From: Zoroaster sp. YZ-2022
Taxonomy: Eukaryota > Echinodermata > Asteroidea > Forcipulatida > Zoroasteridae
Direction of reading: 5' to 3'
Length of the DNA stretch: 64,000 bases
Assembly: GCA_029582265.1 (NCBI GenBank)
Contig: CM055828.1
Span: forward strand, 28,164,618-28,228,617
Position numbers and translations under genes: made by a program. Numbering within the stretch: the stretch's first letter is position 1; each line of letters opens with the position of its first letter. The notes beneath the pieces were generated by a model. It had not been told where the DNA came from. It was given only the letters and a program-made list of their open reading frames with translations, and ran no database searches. Below are positions 45,824 to 58,199 of this stretch, in pieces.

Positions 45824-46079
45824 TGGCGGATCCAGGGGGGGGGCTAAGGGGGCTGTAGCCCCCCCTAAAATCGTAAAAAAAAATAAAAAATAAAAAATAA
45901 AATAAAAAAAAAAGAGAGAAAAAGAGAGAGAGAGGGGGAGGGGAGGGGAGAACGCACTCCCATTCCCACAGTGTGTTTTTCTCTCCCTTTGATTATTTCA
46001 TTGTAATTTTTGTAGTACTGAAAAATAATTGTTTTTGATTCTCAGCCCCCCCCCCTAAAAAATGTTCTGGATCCGCCCA
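45824..46079. mobile_element. hAT-like MITE with low-complexity core
   Basis: TGGCGGATCCAGGGGGGG and, at the right, CTGGATCCGCCCA, with TGCAT on both sides. The core is an A/T then GA-rich simple sequence. It lies in the intron within Ig 7, ending only 16 bases before an exon. Confidence 0.65.
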
Positions 46080-46095
46080 TGCATTGACAACTTAC

Positions 46096-46207
46096 CAGAC
46101 AACTTGTGGGGTTGGTGTGCCTGCCACTCTGCAGGTGAATTCTGCTCTGCTCTTGTCTGATGCTAGTACACTCTGAGGTTCTTGGGTGAATGTTGGTGCA
46201 ACTCCAG
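46096..46207 (-). CDS. Ig domain 7, first exon
   Basis: A 112-base exon encoding PTFTQEPQSVLASDKS and FTCRVAGTPTPQVVW. It ends inside the core Trp codon (TG|G, phase 2). Confidence 0.9.
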
Positions 46208-46456
46208 CTACAATAAAATCAAGATATAAATTGCAAAGGTTTATTTTAGACATTTTAGACAATTACTTTTAGAATTTCAGATCCACTATTCCTTGAAGTT
46301 CTCCTTAAAATCCAGTCAAAAAACATCCATTCAACCAGAACCGATACATTCCTACAGAAAAGAACCTGACAATTACAAAAGTTATTTGAAAAACTATATA
46401 ACAAAATAAAAACAGTTAAAACCTAATCATTCAAACATTTCAAGTTGGGTACTTAC

Positions 46457-46756
46457 GGAGCACATCCTTGGCAACAAATCCTTCCGATGCCTTACTGGGG
46501 TCGCTCTCCATCCCGGCTGAGTTAACGGCGCACACTCTGAAGGCATACTCCATGTTTTTCATCAAGTTTTCGACCAGGCAGGAGTTGGTAGGGGCAGACA
46601 TCTTGTCCGTCCAGTCATGGTGACCCTTGATCCTGCGTTCTACTAGGTAGTGGGTGATTGGCTGGCCACCGTCGGAATACGGAGCAGTCCAGCTGAGTTG
46701 GACGGATGTAGCGGTGACGTTTTGGATTGTTGGAACGCCGGGTGGGGAAGGACGTC
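46457..46756 (-). CDS. FN3 domain 20 exon
   Basis: A 300-base phase 1-1 exon with RPSPPGVPTI, QLSWTAPYSDGG and YAFRVCAVNSAG, ending in AKDVL. Confidence 0.93.
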
Positions 46757-46889
46757 CTAAACAAGGAAGATGCATACAAAACTTTCACAAACTTGATCGA
46801 TTCAGGTGTAAAGTTTCAAAGAATACAAAATTCCCATCCCCTCTTGTTAAGTCTTGACCAAGGCCATGCGATATCACACAAAAACTTAC

Positions 46890-47195
46890 TGGCAGGATCT
46901 TTAGCCATCCTTGGTGGGTGTGTTGGCTCACTCGGCTTTCCTAGCCCGATCTTGTTCTGAGCAATCACTCTGAAGTCATATTGGTACCCTTCGGTCAGTC
47001 CCTTGACCGTGTAGGTTGTGTCCGGCACTGGCTCCTTGTTGTCTCGTGTCCAGTGGAGGCTAAAGTTCTCGCGCTTCTCAAGAATGTAGCCTGTGATTGG
47101 CTTGCCACCGTCGTGTCGTGGCTCAGTCCAAGTAAGTGTCATGTGGTCACGGAAGATGTTGTGGACTTCTGGCTTGCCCGGTGCACTAGGTACAG
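46890..47195 (-). CDS. FN3 domain 19 exon
   Basis: A 306-base phase 1-1 exon with VPSAPGKPEV, TLTWTEPRHDGG and YDFRVIAQNKIGLGKPSE, ending in MAKDPA. Confidence 0.93.
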
Positions 47196-47542
47196 CTGTA
47201 GAGAAAAGGAGAAAAATCAATGATAAATTACTATCTGAAGTAGATAGATCTGCCCAACTGCCAAAGGGTGGATAAACTTACTGTTGGGCTGGTGGGTACA
47301 AAATACTTACATATTTTGTGATACGTCAGGCTGGTAAAATTTTAGTAAGACTGGACTTTGTTTTTACAACTACCTTCCCAACTTGCTAGTGTCAAAAAAG
47401 TTTATGACTTGGCCATTTATGATGCACCTTTACAGAACCTTAAAGCACTGTTCAAAAACAGAAAGATGAAAATACAATGCAACAAGTCGGTTGTGTTAAG
47501 GCGAAACATCTTTTGTCATGATCACAGAATAGAAAAACTTAC

Positions 47543-47845
47543 AATAAAGGCTCTTGCATATCACGGCCTCCGACCCTTCCAGTGGACTTCCTACACCATT
47601 GATGTTCTCAGCACTCACGCGGAACTCGTACTCCATATTCTCACTCAGTCCCTCTACGGAGTAGGACGTCGTCTTGGCGTAGGTCGTAACCACCGTCCAC
47701 AACTTGCGTCCCTTCTCCCTCTTCTCGACGGTGTAGTACTCGATCTTTGAGCCACCGTCTTCTCTTGGTGGAGACCAGGAGAGGTTGACGGAAAAGCGAC
47801 CAATGTCTGAGATCTCAAGGGGTCCAGTGGGTGGGCCAGGAACAT
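47543..47845 (-). CDS. FN3 domain 18 exon
   Basis: A 303-base phase 1-1 exon with DVPGPPTGPL, NLSWSPPREDGG and YEFRVSAENINGVG, ending ICKSLY with a split Cys/Ser codon. Confidence 0.92.
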
Positions 47846-48180
47846 CTGAAAAGTAAACAAAAATAGTTTTACGGGTGAATGAAGTTTTTCTTCAGAATGG
47901 TGTCATGAACTATGTTTATAACTTCAAGTTTCACCCATTGCCTTAAATAATTTCACAACGATATTTTCTAAAATTTTGCAAACAATGATGCTTAATGTTT
48001 AACCTTCAGAGTGGCAGTATTTTACTTTTTAAATATTTCAAAATAAAATTCAGCACTCTCTTTATCTTGCCCCACTCTGAATAACTTCAAAGCTTTTGCC
48101 ACTGGTCCCCACCCAATTCAGTGTTGATAACATAATATAATTAATTCCTAGTCGACTTTCAAATGAAGATGAATACATAC

Positions 48181-48465
48181 CAACAACAATGACATGGATG
48201 TTGGCGGTATGCTTCCCTGCTTCGTTGCTCACTGTGAGCGAGTATTGTCCAGTATCCGACCTGATTGTGTTCTTGATGATCAACTCTGTCCTCGTCTCCT
48301 GCTTCTCAATCTTGGTTCGGGTGTCTTCACTGATGCGTCGGTCATGGCGATACCACTCCGCTGTCGGGGTAGGGCATCCCGTGAAGGGCACGTAAAGACG
48401 AAGGATATTTCCTGCTCGGACGGTGATGACATCCTTGAAGGCAGACAGGTCGATCTTAGGTTCAG
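48181..48465 (-). CDS. Ig domain 6 exon
   Basis: A 285-base phase 1-1 exon with LYVPFTGCPTPTAEW and DTGQYSLTVSNEAG, directly following Ig 5. Confidence 0.92.
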
Positions 48466-48823
48466 CTGAAGATGAAAAAAAGAGGTATTAAAACTGCTAT
48501 TTGTGCGATGCAAACTTATTTAAGCCAACATTTCTGTAAAGACTTTATAATCATGATAGATTTATATCAAGACTTTTATGTATGAATGAACACTTGTTGT
48601 TAACTTTAAATTCAGACAAAACTGTAATTAATAATGAACAGACTACTGATAAACCAGTTCAACTACGGACTTCACAAAGTTGACTGTAAAAAAGGTAGCA
48701 TTCACTTTGTGTGAGGACAAGACAGATGATTCTGACATTCAGAATACTGAAAAAAAATGAGAGTGGTATTATTTGCAAGGGTACAATCATTTTGTGTTGG
48801 GATAAGACATTCAAACCGCTTAC

Positions 48824-49087
48824 ATTTGACCTTCAGGGTTGCCTCGGTATAGGAATCTCCACATCTACAGGAGTACTTCCCGATGTCTCTAGGTCCCACA
48901 TCCCTGATGACCAGCGCTCGCCGTTGACCCTCCCTGATGATGCTGTGTCTGTCTATGGCAAATATCTGCACTCCGTCCATGAACCATTTAACCTCAGCTT
49001 TAGCATTTGAGATGCGGCATTCGAGTGTCACTGTCTTGCCTACTTTGGCAGAGATGTCCGTCAAGGGTTCCGTGAATTCAGCAGTTT
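48824..49087 (-). CDS. Ig domain 5 exon
   Basis: A 264-base phase 1-1 exon. It keeps both core Cys (LECRISNAKAEVKWFMDG and DIGKYSCRCGD). It is the first of three Ig-Ig pairs before the kinase. Confidence 0.92.
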
Positions 49088-49311
49088 CTATTGTGAGAGA
49101 GAAAGAGCAAAAATTTTATAGAGGTAACTTGTGACATGTTCTGTTTTACATATTATCTCTAAATTATTTGAAATTTATTAAATATGGTTACTGCAATTAT
49201 CTTGTTATTTTACACAATACCCAACACATCTACTATCAAAAGTGTCCCACAAAACAAACTTCACAAAAAGTCAATATTCAGAGTGCCTAGGATTGTTTTA
49301 CATCAACATAC

Positions 49312-49614
49312 CAATGGGTGTCTTAGCAATGGCCGGAGTAGATGGTCTGCTCATGGGGCCGACACCAGCCTCGTTCTCTGCAGCCACTTGGAACTCGTAC
49401 TCTCTGCCCTTTATAAGGCTGCTCACTGTGAAGTTAGAGTCTTTCAAGAATTTCCTCGTGGCTCGCATCCAACGAATGCCTGAGGTTTCCTTCATCTCAA
49501 GGATGTAGCTGGTAATCTCTGATCCTCCGTCACTGCGGGGTGGTTTCCAAGAGACAGTCATAGTAGAATCTGTGATGCCGGAGATTTCTGGGGTTCCTGG
49601 TGCTTCGGGGACAT
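49312..49614 (-). CDS. FN3 domain 17 exon
   Basis: A 303-base phase 1-1 exon: TVSWKPPRSDGG and YEFQVAAENEAG, ending in AKTPIG. It is the last member of the Ig-FN3-FN3 series before the P-zone-like block. Confidence 0.93.
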
Positions 49615-49731
49615 CTTGAAAAATGAACCAATTTGATATGTTTTAAAGAAACATTTACAGCAAACAGCTTAATTCTCGGAACTTTCAAATATTTGATATT
49701 AAGAATTGTTTTAAAGTACTCTACGTCTTAC

Positions 49732-50037
49732 CGAAAGGACTCTTAACCAGTACTGCATCCATGCTGTCCAATGGTTCACTCTGTCCGTACTTGTTCTCAG
49801 CTCTGACCCTAAACATGTAGCTCTTGCCGTCGGTCAGGCCAGTCACTGTGTAGCGAGTTCCTCTCACCGTCGCAGACACACGGGACCAGGTAAGGCGGTG
49901 ATCCGCCTCACGTTTCTCCAGGATGTAACTGGTGACAGGACTGCCTCCGTTGTCGATGGGTGGTTGCCATGACAGTGTGACAGAGTCCTTTGTGATGTCA
50001 CTTGTGTTGAGGGGACCCTCTGGTGGGCTGGGTTTGT
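49732..50037 (-). CDS. FN3 domain 16 exon
   Basis: A 306-base phase 1-1 exon: DKPSPPEGP, TLSWQPPIDNGG, YMFRVRAENKYG, ending in KSPFG. Confidence 0.93.
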
Positions 50038-50197
50038 CTGCAGATATGAACATTGTTGTTTATCATAAATTTAACTCATCTCAACATAAAACGATTTTAA
50101 AAAAAATTTTAAAGTTCAAGAAAGTTTTTTTTAAGGTTTTTTAAAATTGTATCAAATTGAACAAGATTTGTTGGGTGGTGCAAATATTTCAACTTAC

Positions 50198-50488
50198 CAA
50201 GAACTGACACTTTAATGGTAGCACTATCAGAACCAGCCTTATTAGTTGCTGTGACAATATATGCTCCTCCGTCTCCCTTCTCGATGTTCTTAATGATGAG
50301 ACTGGTGCTGAAGTCAGCCGTAGTTGCACGCACTCTTAGCATATCGGTTACCAGGTCCGAACCATCCCTGGTCCAGGTTACTGTCGGTGTTGGTTTGCCT
50401 CGGCAGGGAATGTCAAGGTGCAGGTTGGAACCTGCGCGCACGGTGATGGTGTCACGGTACATGTTGCCAAGCTCGAGTTTAGGTGCAG
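50198..50488 (-). CDS. Ig domain 4 exon
   Basis: A 291-base phase 1-1 exon with APKLEL, DIPCRGKPTPTVTW and DGGAYIVTATNKAG, ending in VSVLG. Confidence 0.93.
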
Positions 50489-50900
50489 CTATGATGATTA
50501 AAGCCACAAAATGACAAGTTAGTGAAGAACACATATTCCAAAGGACATAGCCAACAACTTTCGTCTAATATTTTGTCAAAAATGTTGTACACATCCTTGA
50601 CTGTGTGCACTGCTGACGATCTATACATTGGCTTCACTAGCATAAGGATTATTCAAGTACCGCAAACAGTTTAAATTTCATAACTTGAACACAACATTTC
50701 ATTTTAAACGTAAAAAGATTTCATTGTAGATGTCACTGAATAATCTCCATAAATCTTTGAGCGCATTCATGTTGTACATGTACGCTGCAAGAATGTGCTT
50801 CTGTAATGAAAGTCTTTCAAAATTTCCAACGTATAGATGTATTGCCAATCTATTCATGAAAGTTATTCAGATAATAATTTGATGGGATACTGCCACTTAC

Positions 50901-51200
50901 CTGCCGGTCGTTCCACCAAAATAGGCCGTTCTGTCATAGCAGGCTCACCAACTCCAGCCTTATTAATAGCACTGACACGGAATTCATACTCCGTTCCGTG
51001 GATGAGTCTGGGTACCCTGTAGCCATTCTCGATGACGGGGGCCATGTTGACCCTGCTCCAGGAGGTGGACTTGTCTCGTTTCTCGATGATGTAGCCAGTG
51101 ATCGGGGCACCGCCATCTCTTGAGGGAGGTGACCAAGCGAGGGAGACAGAATCGGCATGGATGTTGGAGACTGACAGGGGTCCCGGCTGGCCTGGGACTT
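50901..51200 (-). CDS. FN3 domain 15 exon
   Basis: A 300-base phase 1-1 exon with VPGQPGPLSV, SLAWSPPSRDGG and YEFRVSAINKAG, ending in VERPAG at a gtaagt donor. Confidence 0.92.
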
Positions 51201-51371
51201 CTGCAATATGGAATATTCATGAAATATTTAGCGATATACTCTTTCTTCAGTAAATCTTTAGTGTTGGAATGCATTCTTATTCTCAACTGGGATATGTTTT
51301 TCTTTGCCAAAGAGCCCCCAAAAGAAGCCAGTTAAAGTATAAAGGCACTGAGAATATGCCATATTGCTTAC

Positions 51372-51639
51372 CGTAGTCTCCTTTCGGCACAACCTTCTCT
51401 CCTTCTAACGGTTCACTGACACCGGATTTGTTCTCAGCTCGGACACGGAACTGGTACTCACTCTCCTCCGTCAGTCCGGCAACTCTGTGCATGGTCTCTG
51501 TCAACGCAGTAGACACCTTGGACCACGCACGCAAGCTGGTCTCACGTTTCTCAAGGATGTAGCCGATGATCTGGCTACCTCCATCGTCAGAAGGCGGGCT
51601 CCAGGAGAGGGTGACATCATTACTGCCAAGGCGAACAAC
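51372..51639 (-). CDS. FN3 domain 14 exon
   Basis: Starts in phase 0 with VVRLGSNDV, then TLSWSPPSDDGG and YQFRVRAENKSG, and ends in PKGDYG in phase 1. Confidence 0.92.
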
Positions 51640-52189
51640 CTTGAGGAGTATGGAAGCATACGTTAATATATCAACTTGTCTTTGAAAATGTTCACATTGA
51701 AAATTTGGCTAATGAGAATTTCATTTACATTTTGTAATATTGTTGTAATATCTACTCAGTGCACATTGTAGCCTTCTAGTGGTGAATTCGCACCCAGTAT
51801 CTTGATGATGGCCACTTTTGCGTCGTGTGAGCATTGTGCATACACTTTATGTGTGTATTTTATGGTACTAAGCATGCATGTTCCAGAGTGAAAAGGACAA
51901 ATGATATCTTGGTGTGGGTCTCAGGTGTTGTGAGTTGAGATGTTGAACTGAAGGGGAGGGTGTGAGGGGATTAATATGCTTGAGTGAGAAGTAGATACAG
52001 GGGTAGCAAAGGAAGAGTGTTAAGCCTTTTTGAAAAACCATCAAAGTTTTGTGCAAATATGCTCCCGTCAATTGTTTTCTTTCAGGTGCATATCTTTTCA
52101 TTGCCACTCTGGGGCCACACAACTGCTTTATATCCTAAGTTTGTTCCCTGCAAACAAATTGAGTGCAGTATTATCCATCAATGAATTAC

Positions 52190-52509
52190 CTGCAGTGGTC
52201 CCTCGGGTGGACTTGGTCTGTCCACTACTTTGACCGTGACGGTAGCCGACGCCTCTCCTGATTTATTCATTGCTGTGATGACATAATCTCCGCTGTCCCC
52301 TCTCTCTGAGTTCCTGTTGTTCAGAACGGACCCAAATTCATTGGTCTCAATGCTGACTCGGAGGGAACGGTCAATGACGGTGGTGTTGTGTGTCCATTTG
52401 ATGGTGGGCACTGGGGTGCCTTTGTAGGGGACTTCAATGCGGAAGGCGGTGCCAGCACGGACTGTGATCACACGCTGGTACTTGAGATCCAATTCCACTT
52501 TTGGAGGTA
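52190..52509 (-). CDS. Ig domain 3 exon
   Basis: I-set Ig with IEVPYKGTPVPTIKW and DSGDYVITAMNKSG. It runs on into VVDRPSPPEGPLQ, the FN3 A-strand, and ends in phase 0 with a gtaatt donor. The intron thus lies slightly inside the FN3. Confidence 0.92.
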
Positions 52510-52793
52510 CTGTTAAAAATTTACGTACTTTCTTTGAATACAAATTAATTCAAGCTTAAGTTTAAAAACCAAGGATTGAATATAGTCATGTTGAAAATTT
52601 GAATATGTTTTTTTAAAATTAACAAAAATGCTTGCTAGTTTCAAAACGCAAGGCCTCTAACTATAATTTTTCTAAATAAAAAGAAACATTGACTAAATCT
52701 TCTGCACTTTACATATAAAGTCCTCTCTGTATTTAATATTTGACTGAAACATTTACAACTCATTAGATCATTTGATGTAAAACCCTTCCATCA

Positions 52794-52970
<177 letters not shown>

Positions 52971-53488
52971 TTATTACCAAGAACACTTCAGCATATGAGA
53001 GTATAGTTGTGGTTTTGTGGGGGAAGGGGTGTGCTGCTAGGTAGGTCAGGGGTTATATTATATAGTTATCATTCCATGCTATAGTTATTTTAGGAGTTAC
53101 TGTGTTCTTCTTGTCTGAGCTTTTGTATACAAATATTATAATTTCATTCTGCGCATAACTTCTGTTATTGTGGTCAAAATTTAATAAACAAATCTGTTTT
53201 GGAAAGAGTTCAGTATTTTAAAGAATACAGAATTCATCAATGGATATTCTCAGTGTCAAGGGTTTTTCAGGATCCCACTTCATATCACTAAAATGTTTCT
53301 GAATTCAAGACCTAAACTAAATAATTTATCTGTCATTACAGTTGGTAAGCAGTTTGTAGTGGTTTAACTCAAACAACTAGATTTATTTGGCAGTTTGCAA
53401 ATAATACCAAAAAGAGAGAAACATCATCCACCATGCATATTCATAAACAAAATTCTCAGAAGAAATATTTTTGCTTTGATTCGCTCAC

Positions 53489-53676
53489 TTTAAATCTGGT
53501 GTCAGGAGTAGGTGTAAGAGTTGCTTTCACCCAACGGGGGCTGGTAGTCTGCCTCATCTCCACAACATAGCCGCTAACTGGTGCCCCACCATCACGCAGA
53601 GGAGAGCTCCAGGAGAGAATCATTGAATCGGCAGTGATGTCTGACACGTCTGGTGCATCAGGAGCATCTGGGACAA
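53489..53676 (-). CDS. FN3 domain 13, first exon
   Basis: N-terminal half with VVPDAPDAPDVSD and ILSWSSPLRDGG. It ends in TRFK at a phase 0 gtgagc donor. Confidence 0.92.
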
Positions 53677-53930
53677 CTGAGGGTAGAAAAATAAAATAAA
53701 AAATGTGTGAAATGAAAGAATCTCAAATTGTGATTTTTGTAATAATAATAATAATAGTAATAATTAATTATTATTTAGCGCATTCCACTACACGTATGTC
53801 CCAATGTAATTTACCTTATTACAATAAGTTCCACTTATCTTAATTTATAAATAACCTTTGAATTTTGGCCGAAATTGAGTTATACTTTCTCAAGAAAATA
53901 AATAAATTTCAAATGGGCCTGAAAACTTAC

Positions 53931-54512
53931 CATATTGTCCCTTTGGTGTTACAGCTTGTCCCTCCAGAGGTTCACTGGTACCAAACTGATTTTGAGCCAT
54001 CACCCTGAACTGATAACGTTTGTACTCCTTCAGCCCTGTCACTCTGTAGGTTAGATCTGTGATGTTTTTCTCAGTCACAGACTTCCACTTGTAGTCAAAC
54101 TCGCCTTGTCTCTCTACGACGTAGTTGAAGATGCGGCTACCACCATCCTCTTGTGGGGGACGCCATGACAATGTGACAGCATTCTCTGTCACATCTGTTT
54201 GTTCCAAGGGGCCGCGGGGTGGGCCTGGTTTGTCAAAGATCTTGATTTGGATGGTGGCTGAGTCGCTCCCGGCATCATTCTTGACAGCTACAGTGTAGGT
54301 ACCAGCATCTGTCCTTTCACAGTTCTTAATAATCATGGTAACGGAACGGTCACTTGTCTCAACCTTCATCCTGTGGGAGGGGGGCAAAGAAGCACCCTCT
54401 CTTGTCCATGTTGTTCTCGGAACAGGAAAGCCAGTGTATGGTACAACTGCAGTGATAGTAGTGCCTACCTTTGCTGTAATTGGCTCTGTGACTTCACTAA
54501 GTTTTGGTGTTA
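53931..54512 (-). CDS. Ig domain 2 plus FN3 domain 12, one exon
   Basis: A 582-base phase 1-1 exon that encodes an Ig (AVVPYTGFPVPRTTW, DAGTYTVAVKNDAG) fused to an FN3 (TLSWRPPQEDGG, YQFRVMAQNQFG) through the join FDKPGPPRGP. The phase 0 intron present in the sister Ig-FN3 pairs is absent here. Confidence 0.94.
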
Positions 54513-54828
54513 CTGTATAGAGAATATTAAATTTAGACAACAATTAGGATGGTTGAATAATTCATAATAAGTGGTTGTAAAAAGGGCCTTTCACATTTAT
54601 TTACAATAAAATGGAATGTAACTTTAAGCAACATAAGACAACAAAATATGGAGACACTCATCAAGGCTACCATAATAATAACAGTGTCAACCTCATCACG
54701 ATGTGATGCTCAAAGTACTTTAATGTCCAAGTGGTTTATGAAGAAGGAGACCAAAAACAGTGCATTAACTCAAAGAATAATTTGCAGCCATTTTCTAACC
54801 ACAGAAAAACACAAACAAATTAAATCAC

Positions 54829-55131
54829 CTGCAGCTTCTTGAGCTTTGACTCTAACAGATGGTTCACTGGGAGCTCCCAAGCCCACTCTGTTCTCTGCTA
54901 CGATCCTGAACTCATACTCTCCTCCCCGAGTAAGCCTTGTGACTCTACATGACGTCTCATCACCGCTGAGGACAGCCACCTTTGTCCAGTAGACGCTGAT
55001 GCTGTCTTTCTTCTCGATGACGTAACCGGTTACTTCGGCTCCACCGTTGAAAGACGGCGGAAGCCAAGAGAGACTGACGGAGTCAGCAGTGGTGTCTGTG
55101 ACTTGGGGTGTGCTTGGTGGGCCAGGGACAT
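54829..55131 (-). CDS. FN3 domain 11 exon
   Basis: A 303-base phase 1-1 exon with SLSWLPPSFNGG and YEFRIVAENRVGLGAPSE, ending in QEAAG at a gtgatt donor. Confidence 0.92.
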
Positions 55132-55658
55132 CTGTTTAGCGATGGATAAACAATAAAAATTTATGGTTATATCAGGTGAATCTTATCTCTCTTGTGCATT
55201 GGGGATCTAAGAGGAAATGAAACTTAAATGGAAGGTACATCATTGGTTATTACCTGATTACAAAATTAGCTAACTTGGTGTAAAGTTGGTAAGTGCCAAT
55301 GATGCTGACAAATTATTCTGTCTGGAGTGTTCTTAAATTAGAGAAAACTTCCAAAACTTCACATTTTCCAAAGTTAGTTGAATGAAGGCCAGTTCATATT
55401 TCATGCTTACATGAATGCAAATCAAATTGTGATGTCAAAAGCTGAGATACGCAGGGAATGAACCTTAAACACATTTCAACTAATATGTGAATTGCAAATT
55501 GACTGCTTAAAAAAGTTTCCAAGCAAATTCCTATGTAAATTTGAATTAAATTTTCATCATCAATGTACACAATTTTTCATAAATTTCACATGATCATTTT
55601 TAGGATTATGTGAATGTGGGGATTGTGCTCCCCTGGGATTTGTGCTTGTGGTACTTAC

Positions 55659-55968
55659 CATACTTGCTCTTCATCAAGATCGGCTCGGACCCTTCTAGAG
55701 GTTCGCTCTCCCCAATCTTGTTGATGGCGATCACCCTGAATGCGTACTCGGTACGCTCCACAAGATTCTGAACTTTGCACATTGTGTCGGTCACACGCAG
55801 CGAAAGACGCGACCACGATGTTCTCTTGGTATCGCGTTTCTCTACGGCGTAGTGAGTGATACGGCTTCCACCGTCATCTAAAGGTGGATTCCAGGTGAGA
55901 GTGACGCAAGTCTTGTCCATGTCATGAAATTCTATGGGACCACATGGTGGGCCGGGCCGATCAAGTAC
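55659..55968 (-). CDS. FN3 domain 10 exon
   Basis: Starts in phase 0 with VLDRPGPPCGP, the standard Ig-to-FN3 join of this family. It has TLTWNPPLDDGG and YAFRVIAINKIG, and ends in KSKYG in phase 1. Ig 1 and this exon together are 588 bases. Confidence 0.93.
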
Positions 55969-56360
55969 CTTAAAAAAAATTAAGATAAATTCCATTTTCA
56001 ATGAGAGTATTAATGCAGTAAAATGCACCGCAGCACTTTGACACCTTTGAAAAAGGCTCTTATATATATAACAGTTTTATTATTTAGCATCTGCCATTTC
56101 TGAAACCAAGATTTGATTCAGCATTATTTGAAACATTCTAAGTCACAAGAAAGATGCAAATAAAGCAAAAGAATTTTCTCCAGATGGTGCTAATTTTCAA
56201 AATGAATGCATCATTGACGAGATAACACAACACATAAAACCAAACATTGACTGACATTAATTGTCTTGATTTTTTACCTCTGCGATAAAATTATATCAAT
56301 GGAAATAATTTTCAATATTTACAAATGTCATCTAGACTCCAGATTTTTAAGCAACCTCAC

Positions 56361-56638
56361 CTGTACATGTATGATGGCAGTTTCACTTCCAGCGGTGTTG
56401 TTCACAGTCAGTTTATATGCTCCCTCATCTCCCTTCACACAATTCTTGGCCGTCAAGATGGTCTCGCGATCATTGGTCTCGATCTTGACCCGTGTGGAAG
56501 ACACCAGGGTGACACTATCTTTGTCCCATTTGACGTCTGGTTTGGGCTTTGCTTTGTAGGGTACGTCCAGATGGAAGGTGGTGCCGGCTCGGACGGTGAG
56601 TGTCTCACGGTATTTGTTCAGATCAAGTTTAGGAGGAA
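56361..56638 (-). CDS. Ig domain 1 exon
   Basis: I-set Ig domain: VPPKLDL start, LDVPYKAKPKPDVKW around the core Trp, and GDEGAYKLTVNN on the F strand. Both core Cys are replaced, as is usual in titin A-band Igs. It ends in phase 0 (IIHVQ), so the following FN3 continues directly. Confidence 0.92.
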
Positions 56639-57007
56639 CTGTGTAGGAAAAATTTACTCTCAATTTTGAACATATACTGGAAAATTAAAAATGATTTGCA
56701 ATTCACAATGTTTGAAGAAATTATTAATGACAATCCAAAAGGACTGAAACAATGGAGGTTTAAAAAAATAAATAAAAATAAGTGTTAAATATTTTGAATT
56801 GTTGTAATGGGCTGTCTTTGAGTAAGATTCTGCTAGTTAACCTCATATTCCACATGATAAAATGTTTTGCTCAAAAATAATTAAGTCTCAGTTTGGATTT
56901 TGAATTTCATGGTTGTCTGAAAGATATGAGTTAATGGAAATGGATTCTCAGACTGTAATAATATGCAATATATAAGACAAGTCTTGTTTTTTGGGACTGA
57001 TTCATAC

Positions 57008-57301
57008 CAGCAACACCCTTGGCATCTGTTGCATCACTCGGCTTGCCTGGTCCCGCTTCATTGACGCCGCTCACTCTGTACTGATAAACAGCATCCTCTG
57101 GGATATCTCTCACAACGAAGGTGCAGCCCGAGATGGGCTCCTTCGAGATCGGAGTCCAGCGTGAACTGTAGCGATCTGTTCGCTCAATGATGTATCCTGT
57201 GATTGGGTTACCACCATCACTAGCCGGTGGGTTCCATGATAGGGTGAGGGAGGATCGAGTCACATCTGAGATTTCAGGTTGACCAGGTGCACTTGGGGCA
57301 T
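57008..57301 (-). CDS. FN3 domain 9 exon
   Basis: A 294-base phase 1-1 exon, the last of nine consecutive FN3 domains. It has TLSWNPPASDGG and YQYRVSGVNEAGPGKPSD, and ends in GVAG rather than PPYG. Confidence 0.93.
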
Positions 57302-57592
57302 CTAAAAACAGAAAAGTATTAGAATGAACTAAACCTCAATAAAAGGGAAAGAGTGAAAAATATTTGTTACATTGAAAGCAATTAAAAACAGGAAGATTTT
57401 TTTCTTCCAAAGATTCCAAGTAAATGTATTTGTATCTTACATAAAAAAACAAAAATCTTTATCTTGAATAACCTTGAATAACAAGGCAATAAATGTATTC
57501 ACATATTCTGTAACAATGAGTTTCTGAAAAATTTGCATTCAGAATAATCACTTTTTTGGGAGTTCACATTTAGAGGGAGCATGCAGGCTTAC

Positions 57593-57895
57593 CAAACAAA
57601 GCCTTGGCAAACGTGGGTTTGCATGGCTCGCTCGGTTGACCAACTCCCGCCTTGTTCTCAGCGCTCACTCGGAACTCATACTGGCTTCCCTCTCGTAGGT
57701 TGGTCACCGTGTACTCCGTCTCATGAATGGAGTGGGATGTGACTCTTGTAAACTTGAAGCCAAATGTTTCCCGCTTCTCTAGGTAGTAACCAGTGATTTT
57801 GCTGCCTCCGTCAGACAGGGGAGGAGCCCATGAGAGAGAGATGGTAGATTTTGAGGTGCTGGTGATGATGGGAGCGCTAGGCTGGCCTGGAAGAT
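57593..57895 (-). CDS. FN3 domain 8 exon
   Basis: A 303-base phase 1-1 exon found by homology to its neighbours; it has no internal Met. It encodes LPGQPSAP, SLSWAPPLSDGG and YEFRVSAENKAGVGQPSE, and ends in AKALFG with a gtaagc donor. Confidence 0.93.
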
Positions 57896-58199
57896 CTATA
57901 ATTCAAGTTAAACATACCAAGTATGACATTTGAAATAAATAACAAAGTGCACTACAAATTTAAATTACTGTAAGAACAAAATGTGATTTAATTATTGGCA
58001 AAGTAAATAAAAAAGTAAAACAAAAGATGGGCGGGGGGGGGGGGAAGGATTTTACAACATCCCCTTAGATTTTCTATTTTTCCCACACAGATAAGGATCA
58101 AGGGTGGCTTAAAGTACATTGATACTATTTGATAGAATGCACGGCTGGGGGGGGGGGGGCATATGCCATCTTTGAATCCACTGATGGGTATAAACCTAC

